Below are positions 36,636-47,682 of a DNA stretch of 64,000 nucleotides, in pieces; the first letter of the stretch is position 1, and each line of letters starts with the position of its first letter. Location of the stretch: NCBI RefSeq assembly GCF_020921035.1, contig NC_063156.1:25158283-25222282 (forward strand), in the 5' to 3' direction. The notes beneath the pieces were generated by a model, which had not been told where the DNA came from, did no database searches, and saw only the letters and a list, made by a program, of their open reading frames with translations. Source of the stretch: Rhodamnia argentea (lineage: Eukaryota; Streptophyta; Magnoliopsida; Myrtales; Myrtaceae). Made by a program: the position numbers and the translations under genes.

Positions 36636-39600
36636 TCAATTGAAGTTAGACTGGGAATCGTTCTGATGTTCTGAGCCCGCGTCACGTTCAAGAACAAAGG
36701 TAATCGGCATTCTGTTCTCGTCATCTTCCTGACCATCTCTCGGTGAAGTGGGAGCGGTCAATGTGACTCCATCTTCCAAACCATCATCAGATAGGACGAG
36801 AGCAGTGGAGCCATCGGCCACCGTTGCCAACCTCAACATATAGTTTTGCAAGGTACTCGGCTTTACTAGTTTGAACTTGTGCTCTGGTCGATGTTGTTGG
36901 TTGAAACGGCCGGGGAGCTTGCAACGGGAATTGTAGCAATCTCCACAAAGATCAAAGCCAATCTTCTCAACACAATCCTGACACCGGTATCTATCCCCGA
37001 TTATTGGATACATCTGTACATCAATACCCAAGGATATTACTATACAAAACCCAACCTAATCAACTTAATAATACCGACTTGTCACTTCCATGAGTTAAGA
37101 TAGAAAATTTGATTGGTCGCACTGAGGCCAAAAGTCTGATTACACCATCCACAGCGACAGATTCAGAAGCGAAGACATGAAAGGGCCAAAAGCACAATCC
37201 AACGGATTCAAAATATGCAGATTGCTAAGGAGGAATACAAATTTAGCATTTTCACATTTGATGAATGCTAAATGTTTATTTCACCCATTATGAATGCTAC
37301 TAAGCACATTGAACATGAAATTTCACTAAAGCTAACAAAGTCTGCAATACCAAAACATAGCAGATATTACATTTGATGTACGTTAAACGTTTATTTCACC
37401 AAGTTATGAATGCTACTAAGCACATTGAACATGAAATTCCATTAAAGCTACAAAGTCTGCAATACCGAAACAGTCACAACAATGACAAAAGTTTTGATAC
37501 TGAAACAAGATCATTTGAAAGATTAGTACGAAGTTCTAAATTGAACCACATGCATGCCTAAATCCACAATCTTTTGCTAATATAAGAGAGAATCGCTTGC
37601 TATCAATTGAAGTAGCAAAATAAATTAGTTCTTTCCATTCAGTAAACATTAAAGGAAAAACATTTTGCATTTTGCATTTTGATTAAGGGAGAGAGAGAGA
37701 CGTAGAGCTTACCCCACAGTAATCGCAGCCAACTCCCCTATGGGTCATTGCAGTATCAGTTGACCTTGATGAATTATTTTGTTCTTTATCACCACCGCTA
37801 TTACCTATTAACACAACACCACAACCATTGTGGCATCTCAAATATTATAAATGGAAAAGAATGATGATTGAAGCTACTTGTCATGATGGTATGGAAATAA
37901 CCCCTTCAACTCTGAACTATAAAAGACGCAGAGCTGCAGAACATACGACATTTTGGGCTATCATTCCTTGAGACACTCGGTCTAGGCCGTGCAGATAATC
38001 TCCTCAAAGCATATTCTTCAGGAAACTGTTGCTCCAAAAAGTGATCCAGCTCCGGACAAACTTCTAATAACTCCCCTGGATGTCGGCTTTGACAAACTTG
38101 ACATTTGATCTTTTCATCAGCTGGATTCACAATGCAAGATTCACAATATACTGGAAATGCAAACCACATAAAAGAGGAATTAGGATAAAAAATCATTTCT
38201 TATTTTAAATTTGAAAAGAATTTCCGAACCTAGAAGACGAACTAAATGTAACAAATACCATGGCCGCAATTAAGAGCAACAGGACGAAAAAGCAATTGCT
38301 GGCATTCTGCGCAGAGCACATCCGATACTGTAATCTGCTTGCAGCTTTTGTCTGAGCCAACTGGATGCCCATTCTCCTCTTCAACAGGTATCTCATGTTT
38401 TTGTTTCAAGCCTTGTTCGAGACTGCTTGGACCGTTGCCATCAATACTTGGAACAGGCTCTGATTGCACCTTACTTGCACGGGGTTCACCATTTCTAGAA
38501 GTCCCAGTGTCCACAAATGAGTTAGGGCCCGACCATGTCACGTGTGATTTTGAAGAACCAGAAAATTTTTGTTCTTCCTCATCACCTGATCTCCATGCAA
38601 GAGCATCAAACTGCGGAGAGAAAGTTCCCATTCTCTTTTCTTCCTCTGAAGCAGACAAAGGTTTTGGAGGGGTGGGGGGAAGGGGAAAGGATCTCAGAAA
38701 AGTTGATTTGTGCAATATTTTAACAAAGCTAAGCAGGTAGAAAAATCAGTGTAGAATTATAATAACCAGTGGATCTAATGATATCTTATCCATGATTAAA
38801 GAGGACAAGAAAATGCAATCAAGCTTAAGAAGAAGCTTAGCAACCATCCTCAAAGGCACCATTTCATCCACCTCACCAGGTTGTTTAATTGCTTCAATAT
38901 AGAAAAGGTGCAGAACTCAAACTCCGACAGCAGAAAAGGACAATCATTTAGAACTGCATGTTAAGCCTTAAAGGATAGTACTTTAAGCATACACTCTAAC
39001 ACCCGCTGTAGTGCCACTGATACTTCTGAAAATTAAGGCCCCATTTAGTATATAAAACAAAATAGACATTGGATGAGAAAACTATGGAGATTTATCTAAG
39101 TTAGAAGCATTCAGTCCAAATATTATATAAGAACTAATTTGGAATATGAAGTAGAAAGGTACAACCAATGGTCGGGCACTACCGCTTGGTTTCTAAGTAC
39201 AGAATCAGCTAGCTAAGCTTCGTACCCAAAAGATTGTACATAAAACTCTCTATGGAAGGGCCTTGCGAGATTCCTAGTCAAGCGGACATAGAGAACTCAC
39301 CTAATATTTGTTTTTCCCTTCTCTTATAGGAGTCAGGATACATCTTAAGCAACAAAAAGTGAAGTAACAGACAGATGCTGGGAAAGTGAAGGTACGGCCA
39401 CCAACAAAGTGGACATTGGGATTCGCGAAAACCATTCATTGATTGATGCACACACCAGAAACAGGACATATGGCCACAGGCTGCATCAAAGGAAACCGGT
39501 AATTTGTTAATGAGCAGATAGAGAAACTTCCATGTGTATGTGGAAAAGAGAAGCTCCTTACATAATACAACTGGCTTGTAAAGAAGGTCCCTGCAGCAAG

Positions 39601-40896
39601 AAGAGAAAAGATAGGTGAAACTGGTTCTCCCAAATATAAGAACATACAGCTGCTCAAATAAGGACACAACTGACATATAAAAAAGGAAAAAGAAAATGAC
39701 CGGACCCAAAGCCAATGTGACAAATGCAGGTTCAGGAATTGCATGGCACAATTTCTTAGGATGATCCTCATTGTTGCAACTGGAGTTTTCTTCTTATGTT
39801 GTTTACATGAGCAGTATGAAAACTAGACCTTCATATTGAGCGACAAGTAAATTTTTAAATAAAACCTCATCACTTGCATTTGAAAAGATGGGACAAGACA
39901 TAGAAGCTAATCATATAAACTGAGGAATCAGCAGCTAACTTTATCCGCAAAACATGACCACGAAATTGAGGACATAAAAAGGACACCAAGGGAGAAAAGG
40001 AGTCCACTGCAAATTTTAAGAGACTGCCATAGTCGAAATCTCGACTTCTATTACAACAAGGTAAACAAAGTACACCAAGAATAAAAGCCATGCCAGCCAT
40101 TACAGATTTTGGATCATTATTATGTAGGCATTTCAGCTAGAAATTATCAGATGATAAGCCCGTTCACAATTAAAGAAGACACAAGGAAAGCATAAAGAAA
40201 CCTGCAATTGAAGACCAAACTGTGGAATTCCAAACCCAGTATCAAGACGACATTTTATTTACGTTAATTATCATTTCGTGCCGTCATTAGAGAGGCTGCT
40301 GGAATGATGCTCCATGACGAAAAAGAAACCCACAATTTATGGTCAAAAATCATTTCCTTTTACCGGAGCCCCCCCATCAAAATCTAGCTTTTCTGAAGAC
40401 CACATCGTATATAGCACCGATCTTAACCCCATTGAGGCAATTTCTAAAGCTCGATTGATACACTCAAAACGCCTAAGCGAGAAAGCGAAAGTTAAAATGC
40501 CCTTTCGCATCAGTTCATTTTCCCTCTTTTCCCCGTCCGAGTAACTTCAGCGTCAATAAGCAAACGGATTATCGCCCAAGACACAATACCAATCTTCTCG
40601 CACACTGTAAACCATCATCTTCGCGAAAACCACAAGAGACAGTCGCATCGCATACACACGCGCGAAACTAGCCGAATTGGCACGAAACCACGGACTGCCG
40701 CAAGGCATAGACACGCGATTAAAACGAAATCCCTCCAATCCTCCAAATGGACGGAGACACGTGCCTTTCCCACGCATCAATCGGCGGAAAAGAAAGAGAA
40801 CAAAGAGAGAAGCGCTCACAGGCAAACGCAGCAAGTGAAAGATTCGGAGACTTGCTCGGGTTCGGCGTCTTCTATCAGCACCGATCGATCCTCCAT
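36636..40896 (-). CDS. PRT1: PRT1 E3 ubiquitin ligase, copy C (intact)
   Basis: Exons from high to low: 40896-40820, 39590-39562, 39480-39301, 38645-38259, 38150-37947, 37804-37713, 37013-36636. Every exon has the same length as in copy A and all junctions are in phase, giving 448 residues. All metal-binding Cys/His of RING1, RING2 and the ZZ finger are kept. Differences from copy A include Ser for Cys17, Val for Ile24 between the first two RING1 ligands, Gln for Leu48, and Trp-Trp for Arg-Gln after the last RING1 Cys. The region before the acidic tail also differs (TLQN for TFPN, TSPRD for ASPSD). The leader and promoter (40897-41100) are almost the same as in copy A. An upstream in-frame ATG at 41034 exists here too. 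Copy C is the copy nearest the DeSI gene, with a divergent promoter arrangement. Confidence 0.93.
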
Positions 40897-41352
40897 TTCG
40901 GGCCGACTCCTCCAAAGAGCGAAGCTGGACGGAGATGGGAAAGACGAGGCCCAAAGATGGAGAAACCGGAGAGGCCGTGGAGACGTCGAGCCTCGAGAGA
41001 TTGAAAGATTTCCAATACAGGGAAGCTCAGACAAAGAGCGCGAGAGAGAGAGACAGAGAATCAGACCAGACCCTTCAATCCAGGCGAAGTCCGAATAATT
41101 TTAGGAATGCTTAGGATGTAAGTTTCTAGTAACCGCCTCTGGAAAAATCTAACTGGGAGATTCTTTTGGTGTCCAATTTTGTCGTTTTGGTAGAATTGAT
41201 GGTGAAATGTCAAACCCTTGATCTGTGAATTTCTAAATTTTTTTTTACTTTCTTTTCCCAACTAAATCAATTTGCTGTGTACATACTCTTATCACTTTAA
41301 TCAAAATTTTCCATCGCATGTTGCGATAAAATCATTTTAGTTAAGATGAGCC

Positions 41353-41828
41353 TAGAGGTGGTTGGTTCTAGGTTGAGTCGGTTCCAAATTTAGAAACCCG
41401 AAACCTATTTTATTAGAACCAATTCCCAATTTTTGAAACCTATAACCTGCGCTTTTTATGTTGGAACCTACCTTTTTTTGGGTCTGGTTCAAACAAGACG
41501 GTTTAACATAAAAGACGAACGAGGGCGAGCGAACAAAGGCAAGTCGGGAATGAGCGAGGGCTGTGAGGCTCGAACAAGTAAGGGCGAGCTACGAGCAAGC
41601 AAGGAGGAGGGTGAGTGTCTAAGTGATATAAGTGGGAACATACAAAAAAATATGATTCCAAATTCGATCTGATTGATTCTACCCCTAAGTGGTTCTTTGC
41701 TCGAAATTGAGAGCCGGACCGATTCTCACCGGTTCCAAAAAATTGAAACCGAGATCCTAGAATGGGATCGATTTTTAGGGTGATTTAGTTAGATTCCGGA
41801 GCATACTCGGCCCGATTGCACTACCCTA
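41353..41828. mobile_element. Old hAT-type element, unit C copy
   Basis: Counterpart of 22962-23476. Flanks are GATGAGCC (41345-41352) and AATGAGCC (41829-41836). It is about 40 bases shorter inside than the unit A copy. Confidence 0.65.
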
Positions 41829-42034
41829 AATGAGCCGGAGAATATAAATTGCACATCTTGATGTGGTGTTCTTAGAATCTTCAGTTGATTTTATATTATT
41901 TTTATCGATTTGAATCTATATTATCTCTTCTTTAATAGAGAAATTTGAATAGCTTATGGTAGCATAATATTTCATAATCGTGGGCTAAAATCTTTCTTCT
42001 TATCGTTTCATTTCAAATTTAAAAGCATGTGATA

Positions 42035-43035
42035 CTCCGTTTATTTCGCGAAAAATGAAACGTTTTTGAAAAATGTTTTTCGGGAAGTTGTTTTCTAAGA
42101 AAATAGTTTTATTTTCCGGTGTTTGGCTTAAATTTGAAAATGCATTGGAAAATATTTTCCACCGTTTGGTAAGGAAAATATTTTTCGCCATCCGTAATTT
42201 TTTTGATTATTTTTTATTTTTTCATTTCTGACTTTTTCAATTTCGATTTTTTTTTCTTTTTAATTTTTTAAATTTCTTTTCTTTTTTTCTTTTCTATTTC
42301 TTCCTCGTCCCCTTTTCTTCCTTCCTACGCCGCCGCTCCTTCCTCCGCTACTGCTGCTCCTCCGCCGCTTCTTTTTCCAAGAGTCCAAACGCCAACCAGA
42401 AAAAGCAAAAGGCAAGCATCAAACTTCGTCGCCCTCGTTGGAACTTCTTTCACGGGACAACCACTGACCATGGCGACCGGCAGCCGAGCCTCGCTACCAA
42501 CCGGCGAGGCGAGCCTCGGCCTCGCTAGATCTGGCGAGCTCGTGGCTCGTCTCGTCGCCTCGACCTCGCCATCGAAGAGGCCGCGAGGCAAACCGTGGCC
42601 TTATGAGGAGATTCAAGCCTCGCGACTAGTGAGGCGAATCGTGGCCTCACGAGGAGATTTGGCGAACTTGTGGCTCGCCTCGCTGCATTGAGCTCGCCGT
42701 CGCAGCTTTGTCTGGAATCGAGCGTGGAAGAGAGAACCGGCCGCGAGGAGAGAGAACGAGAAGGTGAAGAAAAGAGAGAAATAGGCATTTTAGAGAGAGA
42801 GTGGGGATTTTCGAGAGAGAGCAGGAGGAGCAAAAAACTTGGGAAGGGATTTTAGTATTCATGGAGGCCGTGAGATTGGAAAATGATTTCCGGTTGTTTG
42901 AAAATGGAAATCATTTTCCTCAACTTTGGAAGGTTTTTTCCGTTGACCAAAAGATATTTTCTGTTGACTATCCATTTTCCGTCTCCCAAACGCCAGAAAT
43001 TGAGGAAAATATTTTCTCATGAAACAAACGGAATC
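42035..43035. mobile_element. Long foldback element, unit C copy without the nested insertion
   Basis: Counterpart of 23681-25239. The PIF-like insert is absent; the single TTA at 42852-42854 marks the site. The GC-rich interior (42320-42760) is kept. Confidence 0.6.
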
Positions 43036-43243
43036 TAAATGTAATGGGTATTTTCTTTTTTCAGACAAGGATTCTCTTCCCAAATAATTAGGAAGGTAGA
43101 TGATAACTAATGTAACAGAATTTGAAACCACCCCCACAACCCTCCCTTAAAAAAAAAAATTTATTGTAATAGAAAGCCGGCAGAAATTCAGTCTTTGAAT
43201 TCTTTGCATAATTTTTCAACAGTAAAATAACAACTTCAACTCT

Positions 43244-43786
43244 AATTATTGGGTTAATATCATGAAAAGCTCCAAAACTCGTACACACAAATTTACTCCA
43301 AACTATCTTTTTAACCATAAAAAATCTAAACCGGTACATCATTTAAAAATTTACCCCAAACTGGTGCAACCTGTGATAGTTTTACTCTCCATTAGTTTTC
43401 GATAAATTTTATTGTCAAATTGCTGATTTGAATGACACGTGGTAATTACCGGATGTACACGTTTGGAATTTTTACCCTCCATTTGTGGCTAGTGTAACAA
43501 TTTGAGATTTTTTGTAGTATTAATCTAATGTAATGGAAACTAACGGAGGGTAAATTTATCACATATGTACAAATTTAAGCTTTTGATGGTCAAAATAATT
43601 ATTTTATAGTAAATTTATCACAAATATACCAATTTGGATATTTTGGTGGTCAAAAAAATAATTTAGGGTAGATCTATCATAAGTATACTAGTTTGGGATT
43701 TTTTGTAATTAAAAACAATAGTTTAAGGTGAATTTGTCACGAGTGTACCGGTTTTGGATTTTTCATGGCATTAACCCGTAATTATA
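43244..43786. mobile_element. Foldback element of repeated sub-units, unit C copy
   Basis: Counterpart of 25451-25992, with the same terminal phrases and sub-unit structure. Confidence 0.6.
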
Positions 43787-43897
43787 ATACATCTTTCTCC
43801 TTTGAAATTATACATGTTATTGACATCACGTTTAGCATAACGAAAACTTGATATTATATTTATCTTATAGTATTTGTAGCATTTTTGCGCAACAAAA

Positions 43898-44110
43898 TTT
43901 TTTTGAGGTTGAAAGAAGGTATATTCATTGCTAGCGTAAAGTTTTCCATAAAGACATAGAATACTCGAAACAAAGTAAATCCCAAAGAGGTTTTGAGGAT
44001 TTGGTAAGCCAATTCACGAGGCAAACAGTTGATCTGTTGGGCCTTTGCCAGCCAGTCCGCGGCCCTATTTGCTTCATGGCTACAAAGGTCCAAAGTCAAT
44101 CAGAGGCAAC
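43898..44110 (-). mobile_element. LINE 3' fragment, unit C copy
   Basis: The clearest reading of the RNase H-type end: the minus-strand frame from 44099 gives HEANRAADWLAKAQQ, then LPRELAYQILK and GFTLFRV, followed by a poly-A (T on the plus strand, 43898-43904). Confidence 0.55.
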
Positions 44111-44249
44111 TGCATGATTTCACAATAACGTTTGAGAACCATTTAAGAAAAAAGAGAGAACATCGCATGCACGATGATGTAGTTGATTTTAGGAGTTTGC
44201 GACCATGAACGAAACCAGTTCACTTTATCAACGGCATGAAAACGGAAAA

Positions 44250-44610
44250 AATTGTCAAAAAAATCATAAACTTAGTGTATGATGGCCAATTTAATCTTAA
44301 ACTTTTTAATTGTGTCGGTTTAGTCATAAACTTATTGATGATTTGTCAATTTAGTTCTAAACCTTTCGATTGTGCCAATTTAGTCCTAAATAATTTGAAG
44401 ATTTGTCAATTTTCTTATAAACCTTTTGACAATTTGTTAATTTAGTTATTTCAACCAATTTTTCAAATGTAAATTATCAAAACTTCAAAAAGTTTAGGAC
44501 TTTGATGCAATTGAAAAATTCATGACTAAATTAGCAAATCATCAAAAGGTATATGAGTAAATTGACACAATTAAAATGTTTATATTGAATTGATTGTCAT
44601 ACAACTGGTT
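44250..44610. mobile_element. Foldback element, unit C copy
   Basis: Counterpart of 26475-26830, with the same inverted arms and internal 'gtcaatttagtc' phrases. A neighbouring dispersed repeat follows at about 44655-44910. Confidence 0.6.
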
Positions 44611-46360
44611 AATAAATTTTTGAACAATTTCCCCCTGGAAACATCTCTTCAACATGGTTCTTGCGTTGGATCAAACTGTCCCCGATGACAAGACAATCAC
44701 AAAATAGAAAGTGCGAACTCACTCGACTCAAAATACTTAATTGGACGTGTTGTAACTTTCAGCACGATTTCGATTGTATACTTTTGTTCGGGATATTTGT
44801 CGTGTAGAAATTAGAGGTCAATTAAAGATCAACATATCCCAAAATCATTCAGAATTACGACTTGCATGCATAGGTAAAAACATCTTCCTCTGCTCAATGT
44901 CCCCTATGCATTGCTAACCACGAATGATGAAAAGCGGTGTCGTTTTGCTTTCGGGCTTGGGCTACGCCTAGTCCCGTTGATCTATTTTGGGCCCAATCGA
45001 GTTGAGCCACGGCCCACACCTTGGCAACCTTCGCATTTCACCTTCTCAGATCTCGTGGCTCCTCATTGTCCTCTAATCGGGCAATCTTGTCATAAATTAT
45101 GTGAGAATGCCCGGCCCACCCAACTATGGCCGGATCCCGACCCGGGCATTCTCATATATATATGAGCGAACTCGGGTAATACACCGGGCCCAACCATCGA
45201 GCTTGACTAGATCCAAAGCGCCCAACCATCCACCTCGCGGTGTTGATGAGTTATCACTACTTCTTCGCTGAGCAAATGATACAAAATGATCAATAACTTC
45301 AATGTAACGCACAATATGATTATTATATTTTTAATTTTATTTAATGTGATTGTTCAACTATCATTAAATGTCAAATCTACTCCATATACCATATGATATA
45401 ATTAAATACCATCCTTCCGTTAACTCAAATTAACGCTCACGTGACTTTCAATTTGTTAAGTTTGATCGGTGTATAAAAAAAAAGTTACACGCGTTTATTA
45501 TCTATGTAGAAATATTAATACCAAATTCGGGAAATAACGACCGGTGATGGAGATGTCAACGCCGTAAATTTTTCACTTTCCTTTTTTCGCAATGTAAAGA
45601 TAAAAAGATGGACACATCGACTTGTGGTTTTTATTAATCCAACTTGGCATGTAATAACCCACGTCGTTGAATGACGTATGATTAACGACTTGATGAAGTC
45701 GGAGGACAACATTAAACACTTGTTAATAGTTCGTAGATTGCATCGAATAAATTAAAATTTTATAGACTACATTAAATATATATTAACAGTTTCAAATCAT
45801 GTCGAATAAATTAAAAGCTTAAGTATCATATTGAACACAGAGGTAAAGTTAACAGACATTTCTGTCAATTTCTCCCTCTTTTTCCTTTTTAAAAGGCAAT
45901 CAAAGGAAACCTCGAGAGGGCCCTCGCGTGCTAGGACTCCCAAATGCCTGGAATGCTGTAGAAACTTCGCGGAGGGAGAGAGTCAACGAAAGAGAAAGGC
46001 AACAAAAAAAAAGTCAAAAAGACGAAGCCGCATGCAAAACTTAAGACAACATCATATTAATACGCGAAAAAATTTAATGAGATTTAGGACAAATCAATAG
46101 CGTATTTCACAAATAAGTATTTATCTTTTAAAGCTTCGTTTGTTCCGTAAATAAAAGATGATTTGGGCAATATATTTCTAAAAATATTTGCCTCGTATCG
46201 TTTAAAATAATTGGTTATTAAGATAGGACTTAAGTATTTAATTATATCAAATTTTATTTTAGTTCCTGCGATGGTGGCTAATAAAATTTCAGTACAAGTC
46301 GCGATGGGCGGGCGAGGAAGGTAGGAGAGTAATGGGAGGTTCTAGAAAAGTCCAACCCCC
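44611..46360. other. Spacer of unit C, upstream of the DeSI gene
   Basis: It contains the dispersed repeat (about 44655-44910), the hairpin (45103-45153) and the purine-rich open frame (45831-46100) also present in unit A. It probably includes distal promoter DNA of the DeSI gene. No gene was recognised. Confidence 0.5.
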
Positions 46361-46383
46361 CCAACCGCACCCGAACATAAAAA

Positions 46384-47682
46384 TGGCTGGGGAGTCCGCC
46401 CAGGCCTCGCGTCAGTTTCTTCCGATTTGTGGCCATCGACTTCCCGCGTCCTCCTCCTCCTCCTCCTCTGCGCTTGTCTCTCTTCACCGCTTGCCTTGGC
46501 TCCGCTCCGCTTCCTCTGTTTCTCTCAGGTATTCTCTCTCTCTCTCTCCCTCTGCGTTGCTTTGTGGATCGTGTCCGGCGAGGCAGTCCTGGCTATTCTT
46601 CCGACCGGTTACGTCGATCGGAGGTGTCTGGGAGGGGTCGGAAACGGACGTATTCTGCTCGAGAAAGGGGTCTCGTTCATGAATTGAGGCTTTGACTTGT
46701 CAATTTGGTCTCGGATTGACCGGTTTTGCGTCCAGCATTTAAAAGATTAGATCTTCATTTCCTACGCAAAACTCTAGATTTTTCCGTTTGTGTCCGTGTC
46801 TTGCATTTATGTTTGTTATTATGCAAATTTGTGCGGTTGGATGCGGGGATCGAGGACGTCGTCTGTCCCGGTTTGGTGCGACCTATCTGTGTCTTGAATC
46901 TTTCGTCTGTGACATTGGTTTGGGCGTGGTGGAGTTTAAGCCGACAATTGCTTTTAGCAGTATCAGTGATGTGGGTTCATTTCTGGTTCGTGTTGCGGCG
47001 AATGTGGTATGAAGAAGAGTCAATTCTGTTTGGTTGATTGCTACATTGCCTTAGCCTTGGCATACAAACTGACTGCAATGCTTTATTTCTAGCGTACAGT
47101 AGAATATCGGTCCCAGAGAGTGATGGGTTGTGGATTCTTTATATAATTTCGTTCTGATCTAAATGAGATGGTTTGTTGTAGCTGGGTTCTTTTATTCTTC
47201 TTACGTGCGTGGGGAGGCTGCATCTGGTTTTGGAAAAAGGTCGGCCTTTTAATGTTTACTCAAATATTTGTTTTGGATTTCTTCCTTCAGTTTTCTAAAC
47301 TCGTAAAACTGTGCTTGTTCTAGTGGTTTTCACCTGTCTTGCTTCAGATTATTTTTTCCGGAATACTCTTGGTTCAATTGAAAATTTAGACAGGGTAATT
47401 TTCTTCAACGAATCTTGGATCCCTTAATCGGTATAATCTGGAGGAGCTCTGATGGTGTAAATCAAAGTTGGTCATTCGGTTAATTCTACCAAAGAACAAG
47501 CTGCATTGTGATGCAGTATTTATGGACAAAAGTGGTCGATTTTTGTGTACTTGTGACTTGTGAGCCTTTGCTTGGTTACTTGCATGGCTGGAGTGCCGGT
47601 TTTAATGACGTTGGTTCTTTGATTTGTTTAGTCCTCGTAGGTGACTCTTTCGCCAATCACATTTTGGAGTTCTGAAACTGAA
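46384..47682 (+). promoter_or_regulatory. Probable 5' leader of the DeSI gene with an intron
   Basis: A CT-rich segment ends at 46528 with AG|GTATTC, a plausible donor. An acceptor TCCTCGTAG ends at 47640, just 42 bases before the DeSI ATG. A 1.1 kb intron in the leader is common in plant housekeeping genes. Open frames inside this stretch (for example the L-rich ones near 46430) have no family resemblance and are taken as leader by-products. Confidence 0.5.

Larger units (their letters stand above)
35853..46360. repeat. Segmental duplication unit C (with PRT1 copy C)
   Basis: Third tandem unit. It starts inside 'aatggaccatgattttt', about 90 bases later than units A and B (the equivalent of 17420), and ends in a poly-C tract near 46360, directly before the DeSI leader. 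It lacks the PIF-like insertion of unit A and the 300 bases that end unit A. Confidence 0.9.

Noticed and set aside
46427-46695. Leucine-rich frame resembling a signal peptide upstream of DeSI
   Set aside because: It sits in the CT-rich leader and crosses a good splice donor at 46528; the DeSI protein starts at 47683.
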